NCBI GenBank assembly: GCA_965644295.1
Contig: CBFFRP010000076.1
Location: 99,324-163,323, forward strand
Reading direction: 5' to 3'
DNA from: Paraphysomonas bandaiensis
Lineage: Eukaryota; Chrysophyceae
Length of the DNA: 64,000 bases
A model generated the notes under the pieces. The model saw only the letters and a program-made list of their open reading frames with translations. It did not search any database and was not told the DNA's origin. The number at the start of each line of letters is the position of its first letter. Position 1 is the stretch's first letter. The position numbers were made by a program, and so were the translations under genes. Shown here piece after piece: positions 51,930 through 61,889 of the stretch.

Positions 51930-52805
51930 ATGAGTTCGTCTCCTTCCATCGTACTCATGCGACACGCAGAACGTCTGGATCGATCCCTCGAATCTCTTGG
52001 CAAGGACTGGATTCACAGCAGCCCTCGCCCTCAGGACTCCCCACTGTCTCCATCTGGTCTCCTGCAAGCGCAAGCTGCAGCTCAACACTTACGTATGTAT
52101 GATATCACCACTATACTCACATCTCCGATGATTAGAACCGTACAGACAGCTCATGCGATTGCAGAGGGCCTGGGTTTAGGGCCTGGGAGTGTGTGTGTAG
52201 AGCCTGGGCTAGTAGAGGAGGCCAAATCATTCAGAGGAAAGACGAGTGATGAGCCGCTCCCTTGTTGGGACCCTCTCGTGCTGTCTGTGGATCAACTCAA
52301 GGAGTATTCCCCTTTTATTTGTGATTCCTATGAGCCGCTCTACAGAGTTGAACATGTTCGTGATGATGATGCACCGAATACTGTTCGAGAGGTTCATGAC
52401 ACGTTGACAGATCCCGATGAAGTAACTCGCGATCGTTGTCGAGTTTTTATTGATCGGCTATTAGAAAAAGTGAATGCATGCTTCAATGATTCTGGTGATA
52501 GTTGTAGTGGATATACTGGAGTGAAAACTGTGCTCTGTGTAGGGCACGGAGCAAGTGTCGGCGCATGCGCTGCAGCCTTGGAGAGATCCCTCCCAGACGA
52601 GTTGCGTATTAAGGGAAAGAGAGGCGTTGGTTCGTGGGCAAGATATGTACCCTACACAGCCGCGGTAAACAATGAATCGTCACCACAGGGTTTGGTCAGT
52701 CTAGGAGATACACCATGGTATGCACCTAGTGGAATGTGGGAAGAGAATAGTGGCATTCTCTCCCAGGCTATAGTCGATTGTGCGGTCGATCGTGGAGAGA
52801 ATTAA
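51930..52805 (+). CDS. Histidine phosphatase (phosphoglycerate-mutase superfamily), UBASH3/STS-like
   Basis: Single exon, 291 residues. The start is MSSSPSIVLMRHAERLD; the frame is also open upstream through the tetranucleotide array, but that is not a plausible start. The catalytic RHxE motif is RHAE with His12 as phospho-acceptor. LTSPMIRTVQTA supplies the second Arg. The distal VGHGASVG supplies the second catalytic His. The spacing LDRSLESLGKDW after RHAE resembles the STS (UBASH3) phosphatase domain rather than glycolytic mutases, so a phosphatase is more likely. No UBA or SH3 domain is attached. The substrate is unknown. Confidence 0.85.
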   Translation: MSSSPSIVLMRHAERLDRSLESLGKDWIHSSPRPQDSPLSPSGLLQAQAAAQHLRMYDITTILTSPMIRTVQTAHAIAEGLGLGPGSVCVEPGLVEEAKSFRGKTSDEPLPCWDPLVLSVDQLKEYSPFICDSYEPLYRVEHVRDDDAPNTVREVHDTLTDPDEVTRDRCRVFIDRLLEKVNACFNDSGDSCSGYTGVKTVLCVGHGASVGACAAALERSLPDELRIKGKRGVGSWARYVPYTAAVNNESSPQGLVSLGDTPWYAPSGMWEENSGILSQAIVDCAVDRGEN

Positions 52806-53527
52806 AGTGTATCCACAATTTCCCACCATTGTGCCTCTAAACTGAACGAGATTTCATGTCTGTTGCTTGATGTACTATTGTATTATATAAGTGGGTTGGG
52901 GCGAGAGATAATTGTTGTGGCGGATAACATATAATAATATAAAGTGTCGGAATTAATACATTGCGACATTTCGTCGTACCTACCCAAACTGTGCTGCTCT
53001 GTTATGCTCCCGTAATATACAAATGTCTGCATAAACAGCACGTATATTCTAGGGCTAAGTATAATATACAATATATAGATATATAGTACTTAGTACTTCT
53101 ACAACTACATACTAGATACCAAAAGCTTCTTAATTACTGATATGTGTGCAATACACATCTCCATCACTGCGAAGCTACAAGTTATAGTCTATAGCTTCTA
53201 ACTATCATGCACACGTTTAATCTGGGTTCATCCTGAAGATCAGAAATATCTATATTCCAGCATGTACAGAAATGTTAGCGTCGAAGTAGTCTTGTGAGTT
53301 ATTAGTATAATAAATTGAATAACTACATCAGTAACACGAAGTTTCTACATATCATATTGCTATTTATCTATTTATTATAATCGGTGTAGTCAGTGGTCAG
53401 GTTATATCACAATGATACTAGCCATGATTCTATATTACCTAACACAAAGATGAAAGTTAACATCAATGTATTCAACTCACCAGCTTGGTAAATTTAGCAA
53501 TTAAGAAGCAAACTAATGATGCATTAT
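52806..53527. other. Intergenic between convergent genes
   Basis: AT-rich, no exon seen; 3' regions of the histidine phosphatase and Arp3 genes. Confidence 0.5.
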
Positions 53528-54988
53528 CTAAAATGTAGCGCTAAATACGGGACTATGACGCGCTATCCGCGGCCCCTCTTCATCGTACTGAGCCTTCGTG
53601 TGGCAAACTCTATAGAACTCCGGCTGCACATAAATATATATAAAAAATAGATACACGCATATATGACAGGTATACCGTTGATGCAAGCATAGATCCTCCA
53701 AACCACACTGCGTATCTCTGCATGTGATGGCTGATGACATTTACGTCGATAGCAGGAGGTGGTGCCACGTTTCCAGTAAGCTTACTGAGTCGAGTCATAT
53801 TTAGCTGCATGCGTAGATCCACATTCCTCTTGATGTCACGCTGTAATCTCCGTCCGAAGTCTTTGAACATTGTAGTCCCGCCAGAAAGCACGATGTTCTT
53901 ATATAGTCCGCGGCGAACATCTATGGGGCACTTGATAATAGCCTCGTCAACAACGTCAGGCAGTGGAGTCGTGAAGTCCGAACTAAAGATCTCAGGGTTG
54001 AAGAATACCTCCGGGCCAAGAAATCGTTCATATCCCACATCGCAGGTCCATGCTGCACCTGTAGATTTCTACGACGAGTAAGACATCAGCATGTGGACAA
54101 AGCAAAAACATACTTTAGTTCCGCTGAACTGTTTGAAATACTTCTCTGGATTCTTATCGTACTTTGCAAATTCCTTGGCAATGTCCGGACATACATAGCA
54201 GTACATCTGCTTTAGCTTGCGAGCAACCTCGAGGGAGTCCTGCGCATTTATGATTAAAGACCTACATGATGAAACGAGATCAAACCTCTGAAGGTACGGG
54301 CTCACGTCGGTCTCTGATGAGCTGCTGAATGAACTGGGTAATGGTACGTCCCGCTAAAGGAATATGCTTAATACAGCTTCCAATGACATATCCCTCAGCA
54401 ACAGGAATTACGTGAGTGACACCGTCACCGGAATCTATGACTGTCCCGGTGAGTGATCTCTCAGTCACTTGCTTGGAAGTCCAGCTCGCAGCTAATGCAA
54501 GGACAGCTTGAACAGCTATATATAGCCCCGGTACATTGAATGTTTCAAACATGATTTCTGCGGTGTATTCACGATTTTCAGGAGGATTAAGCGGAGGCTC
54601 AGTGAGTACAACATAGTGATCCTCGGGATCACACCTAAGATACTCAAACATGCACCTTTGCCACATCCGCTCCATGTTATCCCAGTTATCTATCAGCCCG
54701 TGTCTGATAGGGTAATTGATTTGATGAGTAGAAGAATTAGCAAGCGCCTGATCTCCAATATAAAAATCAAGATCCTCTACGCCATCCCTCTTGCCCTGCA
54801 CTCCTCCTTCCTCGGCTTTTGTGCCTAACACAGTAGGAACAATGTACTGCGGCTCCACATTCCCAGCATAGCCCATCTTCGTGTACCTACAGCATATATT
54901 GCATAAATATGCATAACATGTAATACGAACAGCCTATGAGGACGCACCCTGTACCGTTATCTATCACCACTGGCGACTTGTCTGTCAT
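53528..54988 (-). CDS. ACTR3: Actin-related protein 3 (Arp2/3 complex)
   Basis: Five exons: 54948-54988, 54286-54886, 54114-54239, 53676-54068, 53528-53623, with introns of 45-61 nt, giving 418 residues, exactly the human length. Exon 1 starts [14 protein letters not shown]. Conserved segments in order are [117 protein letters not shown] and the C-terminal RHSPVF. The ATP-binding residues of the actin fold are in place. It pairs with Arp2 to nucleate branched actin at the cell cortex. The third intron acceptor was chosen because it restores PSEDSLEVA, matching PPEQSLETA in human. An ATGT array starts 186 bp upstream. Confidence 0.98.
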
Positions 54989-55086
54989 ACTGTAGTATAG
55001 TTAAGACTACGACTGCATTGGGATCATTCACACGAGTACCTGTGTAAGAAGATATGCCAGAAGATTTGACGGGATACTGCACGATT

Positions 55087-55175
55087 AGCTTACAATAATA
55101 TATATGGAAGTAGCAATGCATAGAAAGAAGACCTGCCTCGAGCAATGGATACACAGCCGCATACAACGATGTAGC
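55087..55175 (+). repeat. 89-bp flank shared with 1393-1481
   Basis: Identical by eye to 1393-1481 and likewise followed by an ATGT array. Here it lies in the region just upstream of Arp3. Confidence 0.85.
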
Positions 55176-55555
55176 TATGTATGTATGTATGTATGTATGT
55201 ATGTATGTATGTATGTATGTATGTATGTATGTATGTATGTATGTATGTATGTATGTATGTATGTATGTATGTATGTATGTATGTATGTATGTATGTATGT
55301 ATGTATGTATGTATGTATGTATGTATGTATGTATGTATGTATGTATGTATGTATGTATGTATGTATGTATGTATGTATGTATGTATGTATGTATGTATGT
55401 ATGTATGTATGTATGTATGTATGTATGTATGTATGTATGTATGTATGTATGTATGTATGTATGTATGTATGTATGTATGTATGTATGTATGTATGTATGT
55501 ATGTATGTATGTATGTATGTATGTATGTATGTATGTATGAATGTATGTATGTATG

Positions 55556-55589
<34 letters not shown>

Positions 55590-55775
55590 TGTATGTATGT
55601 ATGTATGTATGTATGTATGTATGTATGTATGTATGTATGTATGTATGTATGTATGTATGTATGTATGTATGTATGTATGTATGTATGTATGTATGTATGT
55701 ATGTATGTATGTATGTATGTATGTATGTATGTATGTATGTATGTATGTATGTATGTATGTATGTATGTATGTGTA
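55174..55775 (+). repeat. (ATGT)n array, about 600 bp, upstream of Arp3
   Basis: Nearly perfect, with single-base variants near 55539 (ATGA) and 55559 (ATATATG). It ends in GTACGTATGTGTTTGTG and a short AGGT run. Confidence 0.97.
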
Positions 55776-55897
55776 CGTATGTGTTTGTGTGTAGGTAGGT
55801 AGGTAGGTACAGCAGGTATAAAAGCAGCAGTATATGAGAAGTGAGAAGCAGCAGAATTAGCAGAATTAGCAAGCAAGAACAGATCATTGGTTGTATC

Positions 55898-56103
55898 TCT
55901 GTCTGCTCCATTGTACATTGTACCACAGTGATCCTGAGAAAAGTTGATCACTAGAAATGAAGAATTGTTAGCTGTGCCAGGTGTAAGAGGCTTCGTTGAA
56001 CAACAAGTCACCAAGTCATTGCAGTAGTGCCTAGGAATCGCCATCCTTCATTTCTAGTCACCGACTTTTCTCAGGGTCACTGTGGTACAGTGGAGCAGAC
56101 AGA
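55898..56103. repeat. Inverted repeat, arms about 60 bp
   Basis: TCTGTCTGCTCCATTG..CCACAGTGATCCTGAGAAAA..CTAGAAATGAAG (55898-55962) is complementary to CTTCATTTCTAGTCACC..TGTGGTACAGTGGAGCAGACA (56046-56103), with a spacer of about 85 bp. A foldback fragment; no gene in it. Confidence 0.8.
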
Positions 56104-56364
56104 AGATATAATCAATAGTCTGTTCTTGCTGTTACTAATACTGTTGTTGACGCATTACATTACGCTGGACTCTAGCAACATGTGGACTTTGCACAGTGCA
56201 TTTGCACAGTGATAAAGTTGTACCAGCAGAAGGTAGAAGTGCAGTTTATGTTTTATTACCAAAAATGTAAAAAAGATTACAATACACATATAAGTCTATG
56301 GAAAGGGTACAAAACCAAAAACAAAAGGGAGAGAAAAGATATGAATAGTCAGCTACTATGTGCA
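56104..56364. other. 3' flank of the MFS transporter gene
   Basis: No exon seen. Confidence 0.4.
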
Positions 56365-57930
56365 CTAATATCCCACTCCAATTTGAAACAGCGAATCGAC
56401 TGAAGCTCTGGTATGCCTCCGTGACGGTATCGACGACCCTAACGTTATGCTATCATTTTTTCCCTTGTTCATCTCAGCCTTGGCCAGTAAGGTATCTTTG
56501 GACTGATCAGGGAGATTACAACGAAGCTCTGGATTGACTCGTACATACGAAATCATCATAAATGCGCATAGTGCAAAACCCGCCATAACCTCAAACATTA
56601 ACCACGGCATTCTATATTTCACAGAAAAAGAGTACCCCGCACTGAAAACGGGTGAAAGTAGAGTGCTGATGCTCTCAATTGCACTAAAGGCAGCAAAAAT
56701 TTGAGATTGTTGCTCGGCCGACACAGTGTTGGACAGCACCGTTCTTGTGTACGGAGTAATAGGTCCTGTTAGTAAAAGAATTGGTGCAACGCACAGAACT
56801 GAAGCTGTCGATCGTAATAGTGGAAGAATCAGCCAAAACAAGCCTCGTACAAGGTAACCCATATGAACCCAAGTAATTAGTTTCAATTCTCGGCCAACAA
56901 CAGTGTGGACAATGCTAGGAATGAAGAGCATGGAAATCGCTTGAATAATCCCCATAATACTATCAAACACACCGAACATAAGGGCCCCCCAGTGCAGAAC
57001 ATGCTTCATGTAGACATATACTACCGCTACCCAACCCATCAACGCGAGATAATAAAGGAAAAAAGCTATGGAGGCCCAGGGGAGAGGAGAGGAGCCATAC
57101 TTTGGTCGGTGAGTAAACAATAGAGAAATATTGTGCATTGTTTGGAATGGGTTAAGAACTAGCTTAGACTTTCTCGTTGGTGCATATAAAGGTAAAGACT
57201 CGGGAATCGTTAGAACAAGAATGACAGCGAAGGAAGCCAGCACAGCTGCACAAAACAGAGGTACGATAAACCCAAAATAATGGGCGTACACTCCAGAGGC
57301 CAGGGGACCAACAATCTTGCCTAGGTACAGACACGACTCCGTCACGCTGTATGCACGGTTACGTTGCTCTGGAATTCCCATTGTCGAATCTGCCACGTAA
57401 GAAAATACTCCCATTATGAATGTTGTATAGGAACCTGTCGCACCCATGATAAACGATGCTATGACAACAAATAGCACATAATTATCAGGGTTATAGAGCG
57501 CCACATAGCAATACAAAAGAGAGTAAATAACGACCCCCACTAACGACACAATCATTACAAGTTTTCTGCCATGTATGTTAGCAACAGAGCTGTAAAGACC
57601 TGTCGTAAGCAGGCCGGGAAGATACGTGGCAGAGTTGCAATACAGTATCACCATACTTGCTTTCGACGAAACCGTTGTGCTAGTACAACTCTGCGCATCC
57701 ATATCTTTGCATATCTGCTCGATAATAACCTGATAACTCATAGGCACTATCCCAAACATGACGGCAAAAAAAAGAAAAGTCGGTAAAATGATAGCATAAT
57801 AAGACGACCCATCACTGTTAGGAGATACATCTTCGATCCCACTGTTCTCTTCCTTACGAATAAGTAGAGGAGAGTCCTCCACAGCCGCTAATTCATCATT
57901 ACGATACATGTCCTCCTGGTCAACACTCAT
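56365..57930 (-). CDS. Major facilitator superfamily transporter, SLC46/PCFT-like
   Basis: Single exon, 521 residues. A hydrophilic N-tail with an acidic dileucine-type motif (EDSPLLIRKEE) precedes about twelve hydrophobic segments, the first at about 45-65 (YAIILPTFLFFAVMFGIVP). The loop after TM2 has VANIHGRKLV, a form of the MFS signature with GRK. TM4-5 has FIMGATGSYTTFIMGVFSYVAD followed by RNRAYSVTES and LGKIVGPLASG. This pattern resembles SLC46 (proton-coupled folate and related solute) carriers and tetracycline-type exporters. The dileucine suggests sorting to endosome, lysosome or vacuole. The substrate cannot be told. It is divergent from THOC7, 601 bp away, with an ATGT array between. 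Confidence 0.85.
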   Translation of the reverse strand: MSVDQEDMYRNDELAAVEDSPLLIRKEENSGIEDVSPNSDGSSYYAIILPTFLFFAVMFGIVPMSYQVIIEQICKDMDAQSCTSTTVSSKASMVILYCNSATYLPGLLTTGLYSSVANIHGRKLVMIVSLVGVVIYSLLYCYVALYNPDNYVLFVVIASFIMGATGSYTTFIMGVFSYVADSTMGIPEQRNRAYSVTESCLYLGKIVGPLASGVYAHYFGFIVPLFCAAVLASFAVILVLTIPESLPLYAPTRKSKLVLNPFQTMHNISLLFTHRPKYGSSPLPWASIAFFLYYLALMGWVAVVYVYMKHVLHWGALMFGVFDSIMGIIQAISMLFIPSIVHTVVGRELKLITWVHMGYLVRGLFWLILPLLRSTASVLCVAPILLLTGPITPYTRTVLSNTVSAEQQSQIFAAFSAIESISTLLSPVFSAGYSFSVKYRMPWLMFEVMAGFALCAFMMISYVRVNPELRCNLPDQSKDTLLAKAEMNKGKNDSITLGSSIPSRRHTRASVDSLFQIGVGY

Positions 57931-58087
57931 TCTCCCCTTATATGTATCGCTATAACTTCTATAACAAACACTTAAAGCACATTAATCATCTTCCTCGATA
58001 GCTGAGATATTAGCTGCACTAAGCGAATGTTGAAAATCCACCCATACAAAATAGAGTTCGATCAGATTGGAACAAATAGCATATTGC

Positions 58088-58424
58088 TGTATGTATGTAT
58101 GTATGTATGTATGTATGTATGTATGTATGTATGTATGTATGTATGTATGTATGTATGTATGTATGTATGTATGTATGTATGTATGTATGTATGTATGTAT
58201 GTATGTATGTATGTATGTATGTATGTATGTATGTATGTATGTATGTATGTATGTATGTATGTATGTATGTATGTATGTATGTATGTATGTATGTATGTAT
58301 GTATGTATGTATGTATGTATGTATGTATGTATGTATGTATGTATGTATGTATGTATGTATGTATGTATGTATGTATGTATGTATGTATGTATGTATGTAT
58401 GTATGTATGTATGTATGTATATGT
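58088..58424 (+). repeat. (ATGT)n array, about 335 bp, between the MFS and THOC7 genes
   Basis: Apparently uninterrupted ATGT units. It ends 107 bp before the THOC7 start and begins 157 bp upstream of the MFS start. Confidence 0.97.
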
Positions 58425-58531
58425 ATCCTGGTTGTAATTAGCTAGCAACTCTACTCTGATCTCCATAACCATCACATTCTGAACTGCACTGTGTACAACT
58501 ACATATATTACTATCAATATATTTTGTCAGC

Positions 58532-59663
58532 ATGGCAGCTACGGATACGAAGATACTAGAGTCCCGTCTGATTACCAGAGACAGTGCTATTGGTGGTAGC
58601 TCAGTGTCAAGATGTGCCTCACGGATGCAACAGTTCTTCAAGACACTGTCTGAGTCGAAGGAGGAGAAAGACATTGCTGCTGCCTACGAGTGCTACTGCA
58701 GAGACATAGTTTATTATCAGCTTGAGATGGAGAAGTATGCGCACTCGTTTGATATGTGTGCGAGAGAGATAGAAGGTAACTGCACTGATATGCAGTCATA
58801 TGGTGTCATTGTTGTAATGAGAGTGTATAGAATATGATGCACTTGAAAATGATATCGAGAGTAAGATAACAGAGACTCAATCTGCTATTGAAGTACTGTC
58901 TGAGGAGTTGATGCAGCAGAAGAAATTACGTCGTCATCGGGAAGAGTGTGAGAACTTGGCCCGTGTAGTTAATAGTGTACCAAGTCGCTCCAAAACGAAC
59001 CGCGATATAAATGCTGTAGAAGAAGAAATAGCTCGACTCAAGGACCAAATAGCCTCCAAAGAGACCCAGGAATCAGTGCGCGTGAAACAGTTCAAGTTGC
59101 TGATGCAGGCAATTGCAGACCTTAGCAAGTCGATTGACGAGGATGAGCTAACTCAAAGCCAACTCACCCTTTTCCAAAATCAACAGCAGGAAATGGATGG
59201 TTTGGGGGATGATGATGAAGGCGAGGAAGATGAGGATCGTGATGAGGAAGGGTCCGGAGACAAGCGTAGTGCTCGTGGCGAATCCCAGCGCCCAGCAGCG
59301 AAAAAAACCCGAGTTGAATACGAGGAGGAAGAAGAGGACGCGGGGTCACAGCAGCCATCAGATACGGAAGCGACAGGGGGAGTTAAGACTTCTGGAAGCA
59401 GGAGTAGTAGTCCAGCAGTTAGTCTTGGAGAAGGATTGGAGAGCGTCCCTACTCCGAACTCAAGACCTCCACTACCACCTGTTCCACCTCCCCGCACTCA
59501 GCAGCAGGTTCCTCCCCCTCGACCTCCTTCTATTGCCATGCCACCACGACCGACACCACCCCCTATCACATCTCCTATTATTAGGCAACAGCAGATGAGA
59601 GACTCTGCTGAGCCGGAGGAAGGAGAAGAGGCAGAAGACGGCGCTATGGATATTGGTAAGTAG
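58532..59663 (+). CDS. THOC7: THO complex subunit 7 (THOC7-like), with long C-terminal tail
   Basis: Two exons, 58532-58775 and 58831-59663, phase 1, intron 55 nt, 358 residues. The N-terminal 190 residues follow THOC7: RLITRD near the start, a helical region (FFKTLSESKEEKDIAAAYEC), then coiled coil with EYDALENDIESKI, KKLRRHREECENLARVVNSV and VKQFKLLMQAIADLSKSI. THOC7 is part of the nuclear TREX/THO complex that couples transcription to mRNA export. Human THOC7 ends at about 204 residues; here about 150 more follow, first Glu/Asp-rich (about 205-275), then Pro-rich (PPLPPVPPPRTQQQVPPPRP), ending EEAEDGAMDIGK. The last codons read GGTAAGTAG, which also looks like a splice donor, so a further exon cannot be excluded. 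Confidence 0.85.
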
Positions 59664-60039
59664 AAACAAAATCACGTGTTAACGTATCTGGATGATTCTT
59701 AGTTCAATAGTAGATGTCACATACATAAAAAATATTTTGAATGTCTCAACCACATTTTAAGAAATATATGGTCAATGATGAAGATATAGTGTTTTATGGA
59801 TAGCTACATTAGTCTCTAGTCTCTAATCTCAATATAAAGAAAAAATCGTAATATGATTATGGTCTGATATTAAGATTCATTGATTCACGTATATCGCTTG
59901 ACGCTTGAATTAATTGTACTCTTAGCTCTTTTATGGTAGAGATAGATACATAACAGTGATTTAAAGGAGAGATAATATATTGTATACTTTCTCTAATTCC
60001 ACAGCTTCCTTCTCGTAGTTTCGTTGAAGGAAATGGTGT
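59664..60039. other. Intergenic, no gene seen
   Basis: AT-rich 3' flank of THOC7. Confidence 0.4.
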
Positions 60040-60150
60040 CGTAGGGAGGGTGTTTAGGACAGTGGTTTTTCCAGTAATAAGTCCAACACTACTCTTCATG
60101 GACACCCAGAGTGCGAAAGGTCTCACAAAACACCCAGGGAATTAAAAGCA
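60040..60150 (+). pseudogene. Relic of a Copia RNase H domain
   Basis: In one frame reads PTLLFMDTQSAKGLTKHPGN then a stop and KQFKH, matching FFMDSKSAKDLSENP and KRSKHI of the intact Copia protein. No LTR or other domain is attached; an old fragment. Confidence 0.6.
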
Positions 60151-60412
60151 GTTCAAACATATATATAAATATAAAATACCACTAACACTGGACCGGATAC
60201 AGGATAATGCAATACTAGGCTTACATCAATTGACTAGACCAGAAATACATTCAGCAAGTGCTGCCATAAATAATTTTATTCTTTATTTCGACATAAGTGT
60301 CAATTGCAACAATTGTTTTAGTTGAAATTTACAACCTCAACTTTCGAACTTGATATAGCAACGCATTTTAAAATAATATTTATACAGTATACAGTACAGG
60401 TACAATTGAAGA
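60151..60412. other. Intergenic, no gene seen
   Basis: 3' flank of the BMT5-like gene. Confidence 0.4.
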
Positions 60413-61516
60413 TTAGGATATCTTTTTCCGCTTCTTAGCTGACTTGCTTTTAGACTTCGCTATTCCTTTATTTTGGTGCAAACGAGATATTGCTGAGTTG
60501 ATAAGAGATAACGTAGCCTCATCCAGCGGAACCATCTCGGGGCGCTGCTGGAGAGTGGACAGCCGCGTTACCTCGGACGCTTTGTTGGCAACAGTAAATA
60601 CATACGTCTAAAACACATATCATTAGAAATACTCGTGATATCAAAATGATGATATACATATGGATATGACCTGTGCATCGAAGAAAGGAAAACTCTTATT
60701 GTCTAAGGCTTTCCTGTTAATATACCCGGGGTAAAGGTATCGGTCAAAAACCATAGACCCTTCGTATCGTAGCCCAGCTGCAGTTGCAAGCTCAATAATA
60801 TTCCACCAGCAGAATGGTTCAATAGTCTTGTGACTGACATGTACCTCACCTGCACGCTTCTCTGCGGATGGAAGACAGAGTAAATCTGATACATTAGTGA
60901 AAAATCCCGTTAGGAGTCGCTGATTGGCTTCAATTTCATCCGCCTGAGCATCCGCACCATCTTTCGCACTAATACAAGGGAAATTCCATACAATTGCATC
61001 AAAAGAATGCAAGTAACTATCTTGGCAAGCGGGGATTATTGATGACTTTAGGTCCGTGGCATCAACTCCATGGAGAACCGTGACACCACGCGATTTCAGC
61101 ACAGCAATATTATCAGCTGAGTTGCGATATACTGATAGCACACTCTCACTACTCTCATGAGATGTCGCAACTAGATTTTTATGACCATATGATCCACTCT
61201 CACATAACCCTTCAGAGAGAGATCGAGAAAACGAGAAGTCACCATCACCAACAGTCAACACTCTGTCTCCTCTGCGGTACAACCCATCTCTGAAGTGAGT
61301 TAATTTCGACCGTCCACACATTTCAGGTCTTTGATTAGGGGGGAGATTGTGACGTCCCTCTGGATATATCTTATACATGCACGGGATGCAGGAGCCACTG
61401 GTCACACAGGAGAGGGTATCTGTATGAACAAATAGATCCTTCCAATCGCGATTGCTGACAGATGAATCGGATGCTTTTCTTTTCATAAGCAGAGTTATGT
61501 TATGTATGGAAGACAC
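60413..61516 (-). CDS. BMT5-like (DUF2431) rRNA uridine methyltransferase
   Basis: Two exons, 60671-61516 and 60413-60607, phase 0, intron 63 nt with a weak GTCATA donor, 346 residues. An in-frame ATG at 61486 (MKRKASDS) is an equally good start. The Rossmann methyltransferase signature of this family is complete: VLTVGDGDFSFSRSL, then VTVLHGVDATDL, FDAIVWNFPC in place of the usual NPP motif, and RYLYPGYINRKALDNKSFPF near the end. The tail is lysine-rich (KSKSKSAKKRKK), fitting a nucleolar protein. Yeast Bmt5 makes m3U in 25S rRNA. Related eukaryotic members are uncharacterised, so the exact site is inferred. Divergent from the next gene, 373 bp away. Confidence 0.85.
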
Positions 61517-61889
61517 AGATTGTGTTCAATGAGATGTTAACTATATGGATGTGACATGTATGTACATCTACAGAGCAGCGATCACAGTGCTCACAGGTAC
61601 AGGCAGTATCTCTGTATAGTATAGAGAAACACCGCAGGGGTGAATGGCAATGGACATGGGCATGAGTTTGGACCAATAATATGCAATCATTTCAACTCAA
61701 CGGTAGTTCATTTGTTTATGTGCGCCACTGCTGTATATCTCGATTTTTGATACATTAGCTAAAAACTCCGAAATGTGAAAATAGGATGGAAAACTGGAAA
61801 TTTTAGCTATGCATACAGTATATGGTTTGAGACTGCCAGTCGATTCGACTTTAAGATTATACTTATACCATCCCACTAACACTAACATC

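Noticed and set aside
1482-58424. CRISPR-like regular repeats
   Set aside because: Tandem tetranucleotides without spacers, in a eukaryotic genome.
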